A DNA stretch of 64,000 nucleotides from Cryptomeria japonica (GCF_030272615.1 NC_081412.1:664852481-664916480), one strand, 5' to 3'. Positions 13,981 to 25,431 are shown, counted from the first letter of the stretch. Made by a program: numbers and translations. Notes: generated by a model not told the origin, from the letters alone.

Positions 13981-14791
13981 TGTAGTACCCCTACTCATTT
14001 GAACTTATTGGACTCATATTATATTGGTTGTTTTCAGTGGATACATTACGATGATTTGTTATTCAGTCTTATATGATATTATTTCATGCTTTATATGGAT
14101 ATGAGATGCATAATTTATTTGGAGTATTTTAGTACTTATGATTTATGGCATTGTATGGATTATTGCTATGTATTGACACATTACTTTATCTATGCAATGT
14201 ATATTGTGTGTCTGCGAGTGTATTGGATGCAAGGAGATGATTTTCCTTCACTCATTTTGGTGAGACAAGGAATGTCGTGATTCTCCTTCATGAGTGTGTA
14301 TCCAGTGTTTTCTGAATTGTATATATGCATGTGTGGTGTGGTGATGCAGGATATTGCAGGTACAAGTACTAGGTAGGTACGGGGTATCATCTCCACCTGG
14401 CTTCATAGGTCTGAGCATGCCTTATATTTTCCGATAGAAGTGGAGGAGATAGTAGTTGACCCTATTTTATTCAGTTACACTTGTATGAGTATCGTCAGTT
14501 GGTCGTCTGGTCAGTTTGTTCGGCCTTCGTATTTTGTTGTTTGATCTTTTATGAGTATTTGCTTGAGGTTTGCTCAGTTTGTGTGTTTAATGATTTTAAT
14601 TACTGCATGTTACATTTTATTTTGTCTTGGAAGGGTGAAAAATTGTTAATAATGTGAATTAAATAGTGACTCTAGGGTTTAATGTCCTTCGTGTAGAAGT
14701 AGGTGAATTATCGGAACTATATTCAATATTTGGTTTTCGGAACTATACTATAGTTGTATGTATTGTAAATATTAGGAATTGATTATAAACT

Positions 14792-14822
<31 letters not shown>

Positions 14823-15013
14823 AGGTGAATATAGTTTATGACTAATTATATTGATTATTTTAATATGATTTATGATATGTTGAATAATTTGGATTCTATG
14901 ACTTAATATACCTTATATCGAATGATTATTGTCTTTTGTATAAGAAAGTATAATTTTATTAATTCTTGTTTTACAAATGTTATATAAATATTAGTTAGAT
15001 AACTTTGAATCTG

Positions 15014-15048
<35 letters not shown>

Positions 15049-18000
15049 TGAAATTTGTTTACTTAAGGAATTTTGTTTATATCTACGTAATCATTTGAGA
15101 TTAAAATAAATATATATATGTATTATATATATGAATTCTAATAATAATTCGATCATGTGCTTGTAGATACGTGTGTAATGATTGAATATGTAAATAGATT
15201 TGCGAAATTTAATTACTTTATGAAAATCCATAATATATTTTAAATATATAATTATGAAAAAATGGTTTATTAAGAATATGTTATCAAGTCTAATGTTTAT
15301 ATATATAAATGAAATGTCTTTATTTATTTATATATAAATATAGATAAAATTAAAATAAAAAATAAAACAAGTTATAATAAAAATAAAATAAAATAAATAA
15401 TAATTAATAATTTAAATGGAAAGCGACTTAGTTGAAGAGATATCGACCGAAAGGGGTGGCGGCTTAACGCAAATTAATATGTTAATGAGGATGGTCGATA
15501 GTAATATGGACCACCCCCCTTATTTAAAGGGAGGGGTTGGTATTACCATGACCACCCCTCCTTCCTTTTTTTAATAAAAGAAAACCACATAGTAAGCATA
15601 AACCACAATGGGTAATGCTGCCCCAATCACCACATTGCAGATCCAATATGGAAGTAGGTAGGTTTTAAGGTAGGCGTAGTTTAGAGGAAGTAGACAACAC
15701 TATCGACTCCTACTCCTCCTCCATTTTAAATATGCTAACAAATCACGTTGCAGCCACATACCTGATATGGTGGTAGGGATTTAATACCAGTCATAGTTAA
15801 ACCCACGTTGCAACTTTTGGTCTTGGAAAACAATACATGCAGATTTGAATATTAGTTAACCTTGCATGTTTTTAGGAATTTATTTTTAGTATAATAAACT
15901 TAGTCTTGGAGTTAAAAGCCACATGGGTGATCTATGATTATAGACTTAACCGCTTTAGTGGTGTGGTGTCATGAAATGGATAGTAAATAACTTTACATGG
16001 TGAACACATAGGTGTTCAAATACGATTAGGACTGTTATGATGCAATTATATTATGAGTGGTGTCATTTAGAATCAATCCACCTCTAGTAGAGATAGCTCG
16101 AAAGTAGGAAAGTGGGTAGATGACTACACTATATATAAACCATTGAGTGGGAAGAGAAGGAGGAGGTGAGATGCAACTAAGGAATAGAGAATGAAGTTGC
16201 AAGATAGCAAGTTGGAGTAGGGAGAAATAAAGAAAAAGAGAGCAAGATAAAGGAGAGCAAGAATGTAGAAGAGTGACAAGAGATTAGAGAGAATGGAGTA
16301 GTGGAGATTTTGATGTGTTTACAATCAAGTCGTAAAAGATCAATGATGATCATCTCCAGTTTAGTGTCGAACTTAGGGGTTACGCTCTTGAATGAGTGTT
16401 AATTACTTTATTATTATCAAAGAAATTCACAAAATATAGAAAGGGTAAGGACTGGGAATAGAGATCTCATGAGATAGAAGAGCGATGAGGTGGAAAGTAT
16501 TGGAACCCGGACATACTATAGACAATTTGAAGTTATCAATGACCGTAATAGCCATGGATCATGTTTCTTAAGGTAGGCTCTAATCTAGTATGTTTTGTTG
16601 AAAGGATTTAAGAGATTAAGAATGACCTAGATTTATATTTATGAAATAGTTAGAGTCACAATATCAATCAATTTATTACGATCATGCAAGTATAGATGCA
16701 TTAATGATATATTTCATGAAAGTTGGTAGATTAAACTTAGAGAAACTCTGAAATTGAACTATGAAAAGATGAAACATTAGGTTTATGACTTATTAAATAG
16801 TGTATTAATATAGTTGTAATTCTTATTTTCTGGAAGTCTTAAATTGAAAGCTATCTATGCATTTGGATGTTTTATGAAAAGATTGCCTGTATTAGGATCT
16901 TGTTTAAATGGTGTTTGCAACCAAGTCTAAATTTTGTCATATTTCAGGTTAAGTTGTCATGGTGTCATATGTTTCTTGGACAAGTGTATATGTATAACCT
17001 TATTGATGTGAGTCATTACGTGTTTTGTCCAAATGGTCAATCTTTGGTTAGTGAAGTGTGTTTCTTTCACCTATGGTTTGTCAGGATTAGGTATGGTTGT
17101 CTGTGTCACCATAGAGTTCTCGTAGAGAGACATTTTCTATAGTGTCCTATGAGAGAGAGTGGCTTTCGAGCGGAGGCCATGCCCGAAGTGTATGACAGGA
17201 TAACCCGTCAAAAGTTAATTAAAAAAAGTGATAACCTAAAAATTGATATGGATGGGATAAATATTAATTAAGATAATGTGCCTCATGCATAGGTGTAGTG
17301 CTCGTACAGGGCTCATAATGTTACGAGAAGGCCTGGAATGGAAAACTTACCACCTTGTCTTCATGGAAGGATTGGTAGGGTCCGCATGAGACTTAGTTGG
17401 AGCCGGAAGGCGAGAGAGGTTACTAGGATAGAGAGTCGAGACCTAGGAGGTCGTACCATGGTATCCATATTAAGCTATGCGATGACACTCTCTCCTTAGA
17501 GTCACTAGTATTTGTGAGATGAGTCACATGGATGTTTGCGAATTCTTGTAGTCCTTTTGTACTTGTTTTAATTTGCTTGCTTGAGGGTTTTCTACTATCT
17601 CCTAGCATGGTGGGGTGGTTCCATTTTGGGATCACATGGTCAGGTGGTAGTGCCACTTCCCATCGGATGTTCTGGAATGTATCTTCAAGCAAGGAAGGGC
17701 TTCCCTAGTGTATTCTTGGTTCTTGGTTCCTGTACCAGCTCATGTTCATGATCATTGTTCAATTGAGACCTTGTGGTCATTGTATCAAACATTTGTGTAA
17801 CCTTGATATTGTAACTTTGTAATCTGTGGTATTTGTGGTAACTATGTATTTATGGATATTGTAAAAGGGAATCATTGGAATGTTTGTTAATTCAATTACT
17901 TTACTCTTTTGTATATATGAAATATGAGAAATGATTGCATTGGAGTACTTGATTCTTTCATTATGCAATTTAGATGTATGTGTAGATTTTATCTTAAACA

Positions 18001-18230
18001 TACATTTTTTCCTAATTAGTTGAACAATAGGATTTTATATGGTGTTATTATAATCTATGAATTAATCTTCATTGGTAACCCTTAGGAAATCATGTGTTAA
18101 TCTTCTGCTATGTTATTAGACGTGCAATGGTTATAATTAGTGCACTTGTTCTTTTAAAAAAAAAAATTATTACACCTTTTAGTTGCCTAGTTGTATTATT
18201 TTCCTGTAGGGTTTCTAGTGGGGCATTACA
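13981..18230 (+). repeat. 4.25 kb LTR of the chromovirus-like element
   Basis: Begins TGTAGTACCCC and ends GGGGCATTACA, an inverted-repeat pair with TG...CA ends. A purine tract precedes it and CTCTA follows it. A likely TATA box (ACTATATATAAACC, about 16128-16141) sits in mid-LTR. LTRs of this size are known for Del/Tekay-type chromoviruses. Two TA runs (about 14790-14818 and 15016-15048) lie inside. No host gene is apparent; the ORFs present are short and unsupported. Confidence 0.8.
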
Positions 18231-18400
18231 CTCTACCCCATACACATGCAACACCCCATTATCCCAATTACTCATAAATAAATCCATGAGCTGATGGTTT
18301 TGTCCATTAAGTTTTTGAGCAAAGGGCTCTATTCTCCCATCCAAAATTTCCCTCCAAACCTCCTCATTTTCTCCCAAATATCATAGGAGGATAGATCCAT
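18231..18400 (-). pseudogene. LINE-like 3' ORF, N-terminal piece
   Basis: Starts at an ATG at 18400 (MDLSSYDIWEKM), with a one-base frameshift before the downstream frame that begins EEVWREIL. That frame runs leftward to the chromovirus insertion at 18230 and continues without a stop from 12956 once the insertion and one copy of CTCTA are taken out. The protein is not one I recognise. A diverged relative starts at about 36093 and continues at 28037, again after removing an inserted LTR element. Position suggests a product encoded downstream of ORF2. Confidence 0.6.
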
Positions 18401-18565
18401 TCTATTTTTGTCTCCCCCAATTATGATAATGCTTCTATAATTTTTTCAGAATACACCAAAATGAGGCTTCAGATCAAAGCAAAGAAAACAAAGCCACATG
18501 AACAATCTGGAAACTTACCTTTGTTCTTTTCTACGAAAAGACCTACACATGTGATCTTTCATCAT

Positions 18566-18740
18566 TAATGTTTGAGAAAAGAGATATTTTTAGTGTCCTT
18601 CCTTGCCAACTCACACACCTGAAAAGGGAAGGAATCCCCTTCCTGCCACCACTTTTCATCATCTCTAATCACACCTAGATTAGCCATGTGGTTAGTTAGG
18701 CTATTACCCTCCCTCAAAACATGAGATTGTTCCTGCCTTT
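18566..18740 (-). pseudogene. LINE RNase H, C-terminal fragment
   Basis: On the minus strand this reads as the last helix region of the RNase H found at the end of some plant L1 ORF2 proteins: a REGN motif followed by an HMANLG segment, where active copies usually have a REANQVADWLA-type sequence. The catalytic Asp of that motif appears to be replaced (NHMAN). The frame ends at a TAA at about 18566. The upstream RT is absent, so this is either a 5'-truncated insertion or a fragment. The identification rests on one short motif. Confidence 0.5.
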
Positions 18741-19090
18741 TCTGGTCAATGTTTCATATGCAATGATTTTGGTCACAAGTCAAATATATGTAGAGTAGTA
18801 ATGAATAACTTCCAAAACAAGAGATGCTATGCTTTTGGGATTTTTGAACATATCTCTAACGGATGAGACCAAGTCAAATGAACTTCAGACCTATGCAAAA
18901 TGTTATTTGTCGCGCATGTAATAAAACCAATCACATTGAGAAATATTGTAGAAGCAAGAATAGTGTTCTGATAGACAAGAAAAAATAAGATGAGAAGGGA
19001 AAGGCAAAGCTAGAGGAGATCAGAGACAAGCATGAGAAAATAAGGGTAAAAAAATATTAATTTAAAGCAAATAATAGATCTGCACCCGAA
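18741..19090 (+). pseudogene. Copia gag, second part with further CCHC knuckles
   Basis: Gag resumes after the LINE-like insertion. A knuckle CFICNDFGHKSNIC (about 18750-18791) is followed by a damaged one (CYAFGIF near 18828, where a second Cys reads Phe) and a third intact one, CRACNKTNHIEKYC (about 18910-18952), in a different frame. With the copy at 11340 that makes three readable knuckles and one decayed. After them comes a Lys/Glu-rich tail. No protease or integrase follows; the sequence leads to a spacer and the third ORF. Confidence 0.7.
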
Positions 19091-19524
19091 TCTGGTGCAT
19101 GATCTTCATCCAATAAATAGGGATTTATAACTTAGGGAGAAATTTTCATGTAGATTCAAAGAACCCCCTTTCCGATGATCTGCAATTGATTCCAAGAGGT
19201 TGTAGAAGGCTTAAATTGTATATGCTGATGTTATTTGAAAGTTTCAGTGAAGATTTGATGCTCTGGTAAGTGACTCCATGAAAATCAAGGTAACTAGTTG
19301 CAACATTTATTACAATGCAAAATTAGGTTTTCCAAGGTTAAAAGGGCATTTCAAAGATTCATTCGTTACAATGTGATCAAGAGAATAGTTAAAAGAAGAA
19401 GAGAAAAGTGATTTGGTGATCTTAAAGTGATTACAACGATCTTAAAGAGAAATCCAACACTCTATTGTGAATTGTGATATTTATTTGTTTCAAGCTATCA
19501 TTTTTCGCAAACCCTAAGTTTTCA

Positions 19525-22033
19525 ATGGCTTCATCTTCTAGAATTGCTACCCCATTGGTTATGGAGATCAAGGATAGAGATTGACCCATTTTCAATAAAC
19601 ATCCTTTTAAATTTGTTGAGGATGATCCCGAAGGAGTGTTTTCCTTTGTACCCTACGACGTTCTTTACAATGAGGACATAAGGGCATATATCCACTATGA
19701 TCTTGATGAACTCGGGAGTGCTGACATGTTGAATTTGTACAAAAAGCATTTGGAGAATAGCTTGGGAAACCTCAAGTTGGAATATCAGCACTTGGAAGCC
19801 AAGGGTTTCACTCAATTCATGCATTTTCTAACATTTGATAAGAAAGAATGGATCTGGTTCATACTTAGTAGAATCCATGATGAGTTTATGTGGTTGGATA
19901 AGCCTCACAATATTACTTAGCAAGTAACCTAGGTTGTGACTTGTTTGAGTGTATCCCATAAAGTTCCAAGCATGACGAAAATATCAAATAACACTGTGAT
20001 TGCCCCCATTGGTTATGAGTTTGACAGAAAAGCAATGACAATAAATGACATTCTGAAGCATGATGTCAAGTTTGCATCAATGGTGATTGGATATAAGGTT
20101 TACTAGTCTAGTAGACACAATTGTGTCTATATTAGCACCATCTTTAGGACAAAGCCCATTCAGAAAGGGAGATTTGAAGAAAAAGGAGAACCCTAAGAAG
20201 ACTTATGTCATGTGTCTCCGGTGGCCTCTGAGATTGAGTCAGATGAGGAAGCAAGTAAGGCAAAGAAGAAAAGAAAATTTGTAAGGATGGTGAGGAAGCC
20301 ACAATCTAGTGGAGCCCAACAAAGTAAGAAAGCTAAATCTAAACCTGCCCCTAACAGAAGACCCAAGTGAGGAAGAAAGACTAGAAATCAACTTGACAAA
20401 GATCTTGCGTCCGATCATCAGCAAGGTAAATACACATTTGTTCCTCAATTGACAATAGACCAACTGATTGATGAAATAATTATTGATGGAAATTTGAAGA
20501 ATCTAAGAGTATTTTATAAAAATTTAGATCACATTGATGAGAGAAAGGTTGAAGAAGTTGTTTTGTATTTACATAACTTTAGTAAAACTTTGATTGAGCT
20601 AGAGCAGAGCATCCCTAAGGATCTATACAATATTATTGATGCAAGGAGACTAACAACTAGTAAGATTGATAAGGAAATGAAGGAGAGAAAGTTGATTAAT
20701 ATTTGCACTTCTGTCTCCCAAGATGAAGCCAAAAGGCTCATTGAGGAAGCTAACAAGAAAGAATTCAAAAGAAAAAATAGGGTGAAAAGGTTGATGATTG
20801 GGAAAGTGGAAGAAGTGAGACAAAAGATTGAAGATATCTAGCGAAGAATTATAAAGAATGATCCTTTGTATAGAGATGCAGTTAAGTCTTCTTAACCTGA
20901 AGTAAAATAAAGTGTTTCCAGTGATTAGAAGGATGCAACTCAAACCGAGGGACATTTGGAAGATCAAGACAACACAACTCTTGATGGTGAGATTGGTGAT
21001 AATCCTCCAGTGGTAGATAGTTTGGAAATCCCTGAAATTCAAAAAGATGATATTGCAACAAGTGGCAACACCAGTGCACAATATAAAGGGGATGGAACTG
21101 AAAAGGAAACTGAGAAAGCTAAGGCAAAGGATGTTGTGGTAGACAAGGGTAAAGGAGTTGTTGATCCATCAATTGACACTCTTGCAGTCTCAAGGACTCC
21201 ACCTCAAATCTCTATCAATCTAGATGGTTCTCTAAATCTTGAAAAAATATCACCTGCAAAAAAGATGATGCTTGCAGTAGTTGTTCAAGCTCAGGCTAGT
21301 TAGGATCTAGTCAAATAAGAGTTAGAAGATAAAAATATTATTTTGATGTCTATTGATGTGTTACAAAAGGTGGCTCCAGGTGTATAGTTAGATCTTGATA
21401 CTATCCCCTCCAATAAATTATTGTATTTGATTAACAATGTAAATACAATTTTTGGTTCTTTGGAGAAGGATACTACTAAATGAGTTTTGGATAGATTTAA
21501 GGAGGTAAGAATGTAGACATTCTAGAAAATGATTGAAGACGATAGAGTTAAATTAAATAAAGTTTTGAAGACTATTTCAGTTGTATTGGCAAAAGGTGGT
21601 AAATTATATGTCTTGTCTAATTTTGCATAGGTTCACAGTAGACATAGGCAAGCAAATAAGTGTTTGCCAAGGTAAACTTGCTAGTATTTCTCAATCTTTT
21701 GATCCTAATGCAGCTCTAACCAATAGTGTTGAAGGGTAGATAATGGCTCTCAATGATAATATATTGAGCCTTAATACACATAAGGACATGATTTTGAGGA
21801 GAGCTGGTCAACTCCGAAACTTGATTGCCCCCTAGTTGGACACCATATTGAGCAATAAGGTTGACTATATGAAGGCAATGTGATAACCTATTCCATCTAA
21901 ATTGAAGGATGTGGAGATTCATACATATGTTTTCAGTGCCTTTGTTATAGTTTTGGATAACTTGAAGAGTGGGTGGGACGATCACCTCCGACTTTTGAAG
22001 AACATTTTTGCTAACATCTTCAAGTACTTGTGA
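19525..22033 (+). pseudogene. Third ORF of the copia-type element, function unknown
   Basis: Starts MASSSRIATPLVME and stays in frame 1 to about 21675, then shifts frame and ends at a TGA near 22032, about 830 codons. In-frame stops are mostly TAG/TGA where Trp fits. Regions: a globular N-terminal part (19525-20200), a very basic stretch with KAKKKRK (about 20255-20360) that looks like a nuclear localisation signal, helical segments rich in Lys and Glu (20450-20840), an acidic Ser/Thr/Asp-rich part (20940-21200) and a helical C-terminal part to 22033. No pol domain is present. Some copia lineages carry an env-like or extra ORF in this place. I see no clear signal peptide or membrane segment, so env is not supported. 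A similar layout occurs in the gypsy element at 50098-53156. Confidence 0.6.
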
Positions 22034-22249
22034 AGTCTCTAAAAGGTATCTCTGTATATAAGTTTTGGTCAAAATCCCATCTTTGGCATTGATGTGAAAG
22101 AGGGAGAGTAAAAGTAAAAAAATGTATAGTAGAAGAGTGTAACTACAGGTTTCAAAATTCTTTGCCAAATGGGGATCCTTAGAAATTCTTTTGGTCTGGT
22201 GTACAAGTTTTACAACACTTAGCCAATTTTTTCTTAAGTGTTGCCATCA

Positions 22250-22266
22250 ATGCCAAAGCGGGAAAT
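22250..22266 (+). promoter_or_regulatory. Polypurine tract of the copia-type element
   Basis: AATGCCAAAGCGGGAAAT ends at the start of the 3' LTR. The antisense copia element at 61590 has the matching CATCAATGCCAAAGGGGGAG in the same place, supporting its role as plus-strand primer. Confidence 0.7.
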
Positions 22267-24379
22267 TGTTGGCAATTGACACTTATCTGCTAGTTGTTGA
22301 TGCTTTATTATTGGTTTAGGGTTGTGTAATGTTGGGTGAAAAATGTGTGAATGAGAGATCTAGAGGAAAGCTACCCTTTCTCTCCAAGGAGAGATGAGAA
22401 ATTCACTACGGATTTCCCTTCAAACACTTTTCATGCATTACATTGGAAGAGGGAGGAAAATTCACTAGATTCAACCTCCAAAGAAGAAGATTGAACCCTG
22501 AATGAAATGACCTGAGAATCATTAGCAAACCCCTCTTCTTGGAATGGAAAGGAATTGATTGAATTATGTATTAAGACTAAGTGAAAAGGAGACAAAGAAT
22601 TGATTATAACATGATATCTAAGAGTGGTATGAAGTTGTGCACCTGGATCTGGCAATAATGTGTCGAGACGAAGTCGCCTTGTGAATTTCAGGAAAAGTTA
22701 TCCGAACTGTCGTGAAAGTGTACACGATCCTTCAAAAAATCTATGACACAAAAAGGGTTTTTCTGCTTTTGTAAATGAAGTCCAAATTTGAAAGTACAGC
22801 TGCACACCTACAACCTACACACAGAAAAGAGAGAAAAAGGGGTTGAGATTGGGGGTTTTCCTTTAGGTCAAACCCCAGTTTTGGAATCAACCAAATGATG
22901 AAAGACAGTAATTGCAAGTAAATGTAAATGAAAGACTGAAATATAAATCACCTTAAGGGAGGTTGTGGTAGAAACATTGATGGAAATTCTTCTATGAAGT
23001 TGAATGTTGAAGTGGATCTCCTCTTCAATGGTTGAATCCTTGACTTGAATGCAACACCTAGCCTTAAAGGGAGACTTGAGATGCTCAATGCTTGAAAGGG
23101 ATGCTTGAATGCTTGAATGCTTGATTGCTTGAATTTATCTCTTATGAAGACCTATTGTTGTGGAAATGGGAAAGTGAATGCAACTTTTATACTTATCAAT
23201 TAGGGTTAATAGGACCAATTTTCAACATAGGCTGACATCGGGGAAGTTTTCCCACTTAAAGTGAAGTGTTCAATGCAGGATTTGGAAGGGTCCTACCCCA
23301 AAATAGGGTAGGGCCACCATGCCCCTATCCTACCCTTTTTCCTAGGATAGGAAGCAGTCTAGGCAGTGTGACAAGCAAGGAAAGTGCAAATTTCAAGGGT
23401 TGAACAGTCTCCAGTCTTCGATCAGGCTTGGGGATTCGATTCTCTTTGCGTGAGGACCCTAACGTGGTCCAAAATTTCTAGGGTCACAATTTTATGATAC
23501 TAGAGGTTGTCATTGATGTAAAATATTCTTGATATTCCTATCCGGTAATCACAGATCTTGATTTCTGGAAGAGGATGTCAACTGATAGCCAGTTAACAGG
23601 CATTTCAAGTTGAATAGAGTAGTTTTGGTTTGTTAATTGTGGTGTCACGAATCATGTATGGGATGATTGGGCTGACATAAAGACATCATTTTATCATTAT
23701 TTTGGTGATATCATCAAGCCAACATAAGACTACATGTTACATTAGTAGGTCGATTTGATAAATGACCCATCTTGAGTTTGTGGATATATAAGACCAATGT
23801 GGGAGATCTTTTTGGATTATGGTATGATTGTATGTGAGTGAGTGGTGATCAAGAATATTTTGTAGCATACTTTCAAATGCACATTATTGATCCGATAGTT
23901 GACTGAGACATATAACATGATAGAACAAAACAAAACAGTAGAGGTGATACAGTCAGTATATTTGGCACTTAACCAAAACTCATCTAGACATTGTAGATGC
24001 TATTTTGGAGTTCATTTATTGTAATTCATCATTGTAATCAATCAGTACGACAGTGAGCCTTATGGGATTGTATCCCTTATTGTATTTGAGTAGTGAGCTC
24101 TAGGTAGTGTTCCTGAATGCTTGTGCATTTCCCATATTGTAATATTGTTTTGCTACTAGCCATAGTGGAATAATATTGTGGGTTCAAATCCCATTGTGGT
24201 TTTTCCCATTTGGGTTTCCACGTAAAAATCCTAGTGTTATGATTTTGTGGTTGATTGTTTTATGTTTTCTGCATTTTAGTTTCATGCTTATGCTTCTGGT
24301 GGTTTAAAGTGATGTCAGAAAATTTAAGAACTGATAGATCATTGATTCACCCCCCTCTCAGTGATCCCTGATTCCAAAA
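22267..24379 (+). repeat. 3' LTR of the copia-type element, interrupted
   Basis: Matches the 5' LTR on both sides of a 1180-bp insertion plus one 5-bp duplication, leaving an LTR of about 930 bp. It ends CTGATTCCAAAA, where the final CA reads AA, and is followed by TATAT. Differences from the 5' LTR are numerous and spread out, so the element is old. I did not compute a value. Confidence 0.85.
22325..23504 (-). repeat. Antisense solo LTR related to the Tat-like element
   Basis: The sequence GGTTG at 22320-22324 recurs at 23505-23509 and the copia LTR resumes there. Read on the minus strand the insert starts TCTAGTATCATAAAATTGTG, alignable with TGTAGCGTCGTAAAATTGCG at 28038, and ends CCCAACATTACA, like CCGCTTTACA at 29295. 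Shared internal blocks include CTCTCTCCTTGGA, the ACCTACAACCTACACA region and the GGTTTTGGAAT region. No internal sequence is left, so it is a solo LTR from unequal recombination. The first two bases have decayed from TG to TC. Confidence 0.85.
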
Positions 24380-24384
24380 TATAT

Positions 24385-25431
24385 ATTCTTTTTTTTAATG
24401 TCAAGTAAAATTTTTAATAGGACCGATGACGCAAGCATGACATGGTCTCTCATTCCATGTCAAATACTTTTGACTTGGAGCTATGAAATAGTGAACTTAG
24501 AAATGGGGAACCTTCTCCCCATATAAAAATTATAAGGCTCAAATCCATGAGCACATTGGATCACACAAAGGCACAAGCTTGCAATCACAATGGCTCAATA
24601 GGAGTTTCAACCTTGGTGATCATAACAAGAATACCACCACTTAACCAACACACTATGAAAAGAACCCCCTATATATTATCTTGTAGATTCATCATTATTT
24701 TTGTTTCCATTGGTTTAATGAGTATGTACTTTTAAATAGAACCAGTCTAAAAATCCTTTAACATATGCCATTCTTGTACCATTTTTTATTTTTCCTTTTC
24801 CCCTTTCATGTTAGATGTTAATGTTCTAGATCATCTTTATTTTTTATTTCATGTTAGATGTTGATGAAATATTGTATTGTTCATCAACAAATAGAATAGA
24901 TCTTGATGTTGAATGCCAACATATTCAAATAGACACACTGTAGATATAAAACATTATATCTCTGCATTTTGATGAGTTCCTTTTTCTATTTCCAAAATAT
25001 TGATTGCTACTTAACATCTCTCATAAAAATTGAAAATTGAACAAATATCATTATATTTAATATCATTGTTAAATAATTAACATTAAAAATTAAATAACAT
25101 CTTCAATGATGAATCGAAATAGAAAACATGAAGAAAAAGAAACCATGGATCACTAAAGATATGATGTTTCACTACTAATTGTAATCTATAATAATGAAAC
25201 TAGATAGTTAAATAAACATGGGAAATATTGTTTTCATACTACAACAAATAAATTGCTAATTGTCTCTTATTGACTTGTTGACTTATTAATGCCTTCAGTT
25301 TTTTTCTTCCACTCATTAATGTAAGTCTACTTAAATAAAAATAGAACAAGGAAAAACAAGATTATAAATAAAGGAAGCTGAATATTAACTAGCGTTTGCT
25401 CGCTTGTCCTCAGCACTTGCATTCAATCATC
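24385..25431 (+). other. Duplicated upstream region of the RLP gene
   Basis: From about 24750 this region aligns by eye with 42130-42885 upstream of the RLP gene: the TTAACATAT block, the ATAGATCTTGATGTTG block, the CATTTTGATGA block and the ACTAGATAGTTAAATAAACATG block all recur in order. A TATA box (TATAAATA at 25373-25380) is kept. 24385-24750 holds nothing I can name. Confidence 0.7.

Larger units (their letters stand above)
12957..18230 (+). mobile_element. Deleted chromovirus-like Ty3/gypsy element lacking its 5' LTR
   Basis: CTCTA occurs at 12952-12956 and again at 18231-18235, just outside a 3' LTR of 4250 bp. The left edge begins not with an LTR but with TATCAGAGATTAAGTTTCAA, which resembles a gypsy primer site. 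A gag start follows (ATGGCTAAGAAAACTAGGGG at 13103), then a junction to the end of the protease, the start of the RT, and a second junction straight to the purine tract and 3' LTR. Two internal deletions and loss of the 5' LTR make it non-autonomous. Taking it out with one CTCTA restores the interrupted minus-strand ORF, which strongly supports these edges. Confidence 0.8.
11421..18740 (-). mobile_element. Antisense LINE-like element in copia gag, split by an LTR element
   Basis: On the minus strand the 3' end lies at about 11421, where the plus strand reads a T-run and a TTTTACAGGGACCCAAAACC block. The same end type recurs at 26395-26445. The 5' end is near 18740, where copia gag resumes with a second CCHC knuckle. 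Contents in minus-strand order: an RNase H tail (18740-18566), then a coiled-coil ORF starting near 18400. The chromovirus-like element 12957-18230 sits inside that ORF. Removing it with one CTCTA copy rejoins the frame. The left and right edges are approximate. Both flanks share AATGTTT, a possible but unproven target duplication. Confidence 0.72.
9655..24379 (+). mobile_element. Copia-type LTR element without pol, heavily nested
   Basis: The 5' LTR (9655-10612) and the interrupted 3' LTR (22267-24379) share their ends, long internal stretches and the TATCCGGTAATCA segment. Five-base duplications TATAT flank the element at 9650-9654 and 24380-24384. A TTGGTATTAGAGCC primer site follows the 5' LTR, close to the initiator-Met tRNA type used by copia elements. 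A purine tract (CCAAAGCGGGAAA) precedes the 3' LTR. The internal part encodes gag with CCHC knuckles and a third ORF. No protease, integrase or RT is visible. Net of insertions the element is about 6.2 kb. This is a non-autonomous family member that integrated by normal retroviral-type integration. Confidence 0.85.

Noticed and set aside
14790-15048. TA-repeat tracts as functional sites
   Set aside because: Simple dinucleotide runs inside the long LTR, with no sign of function.
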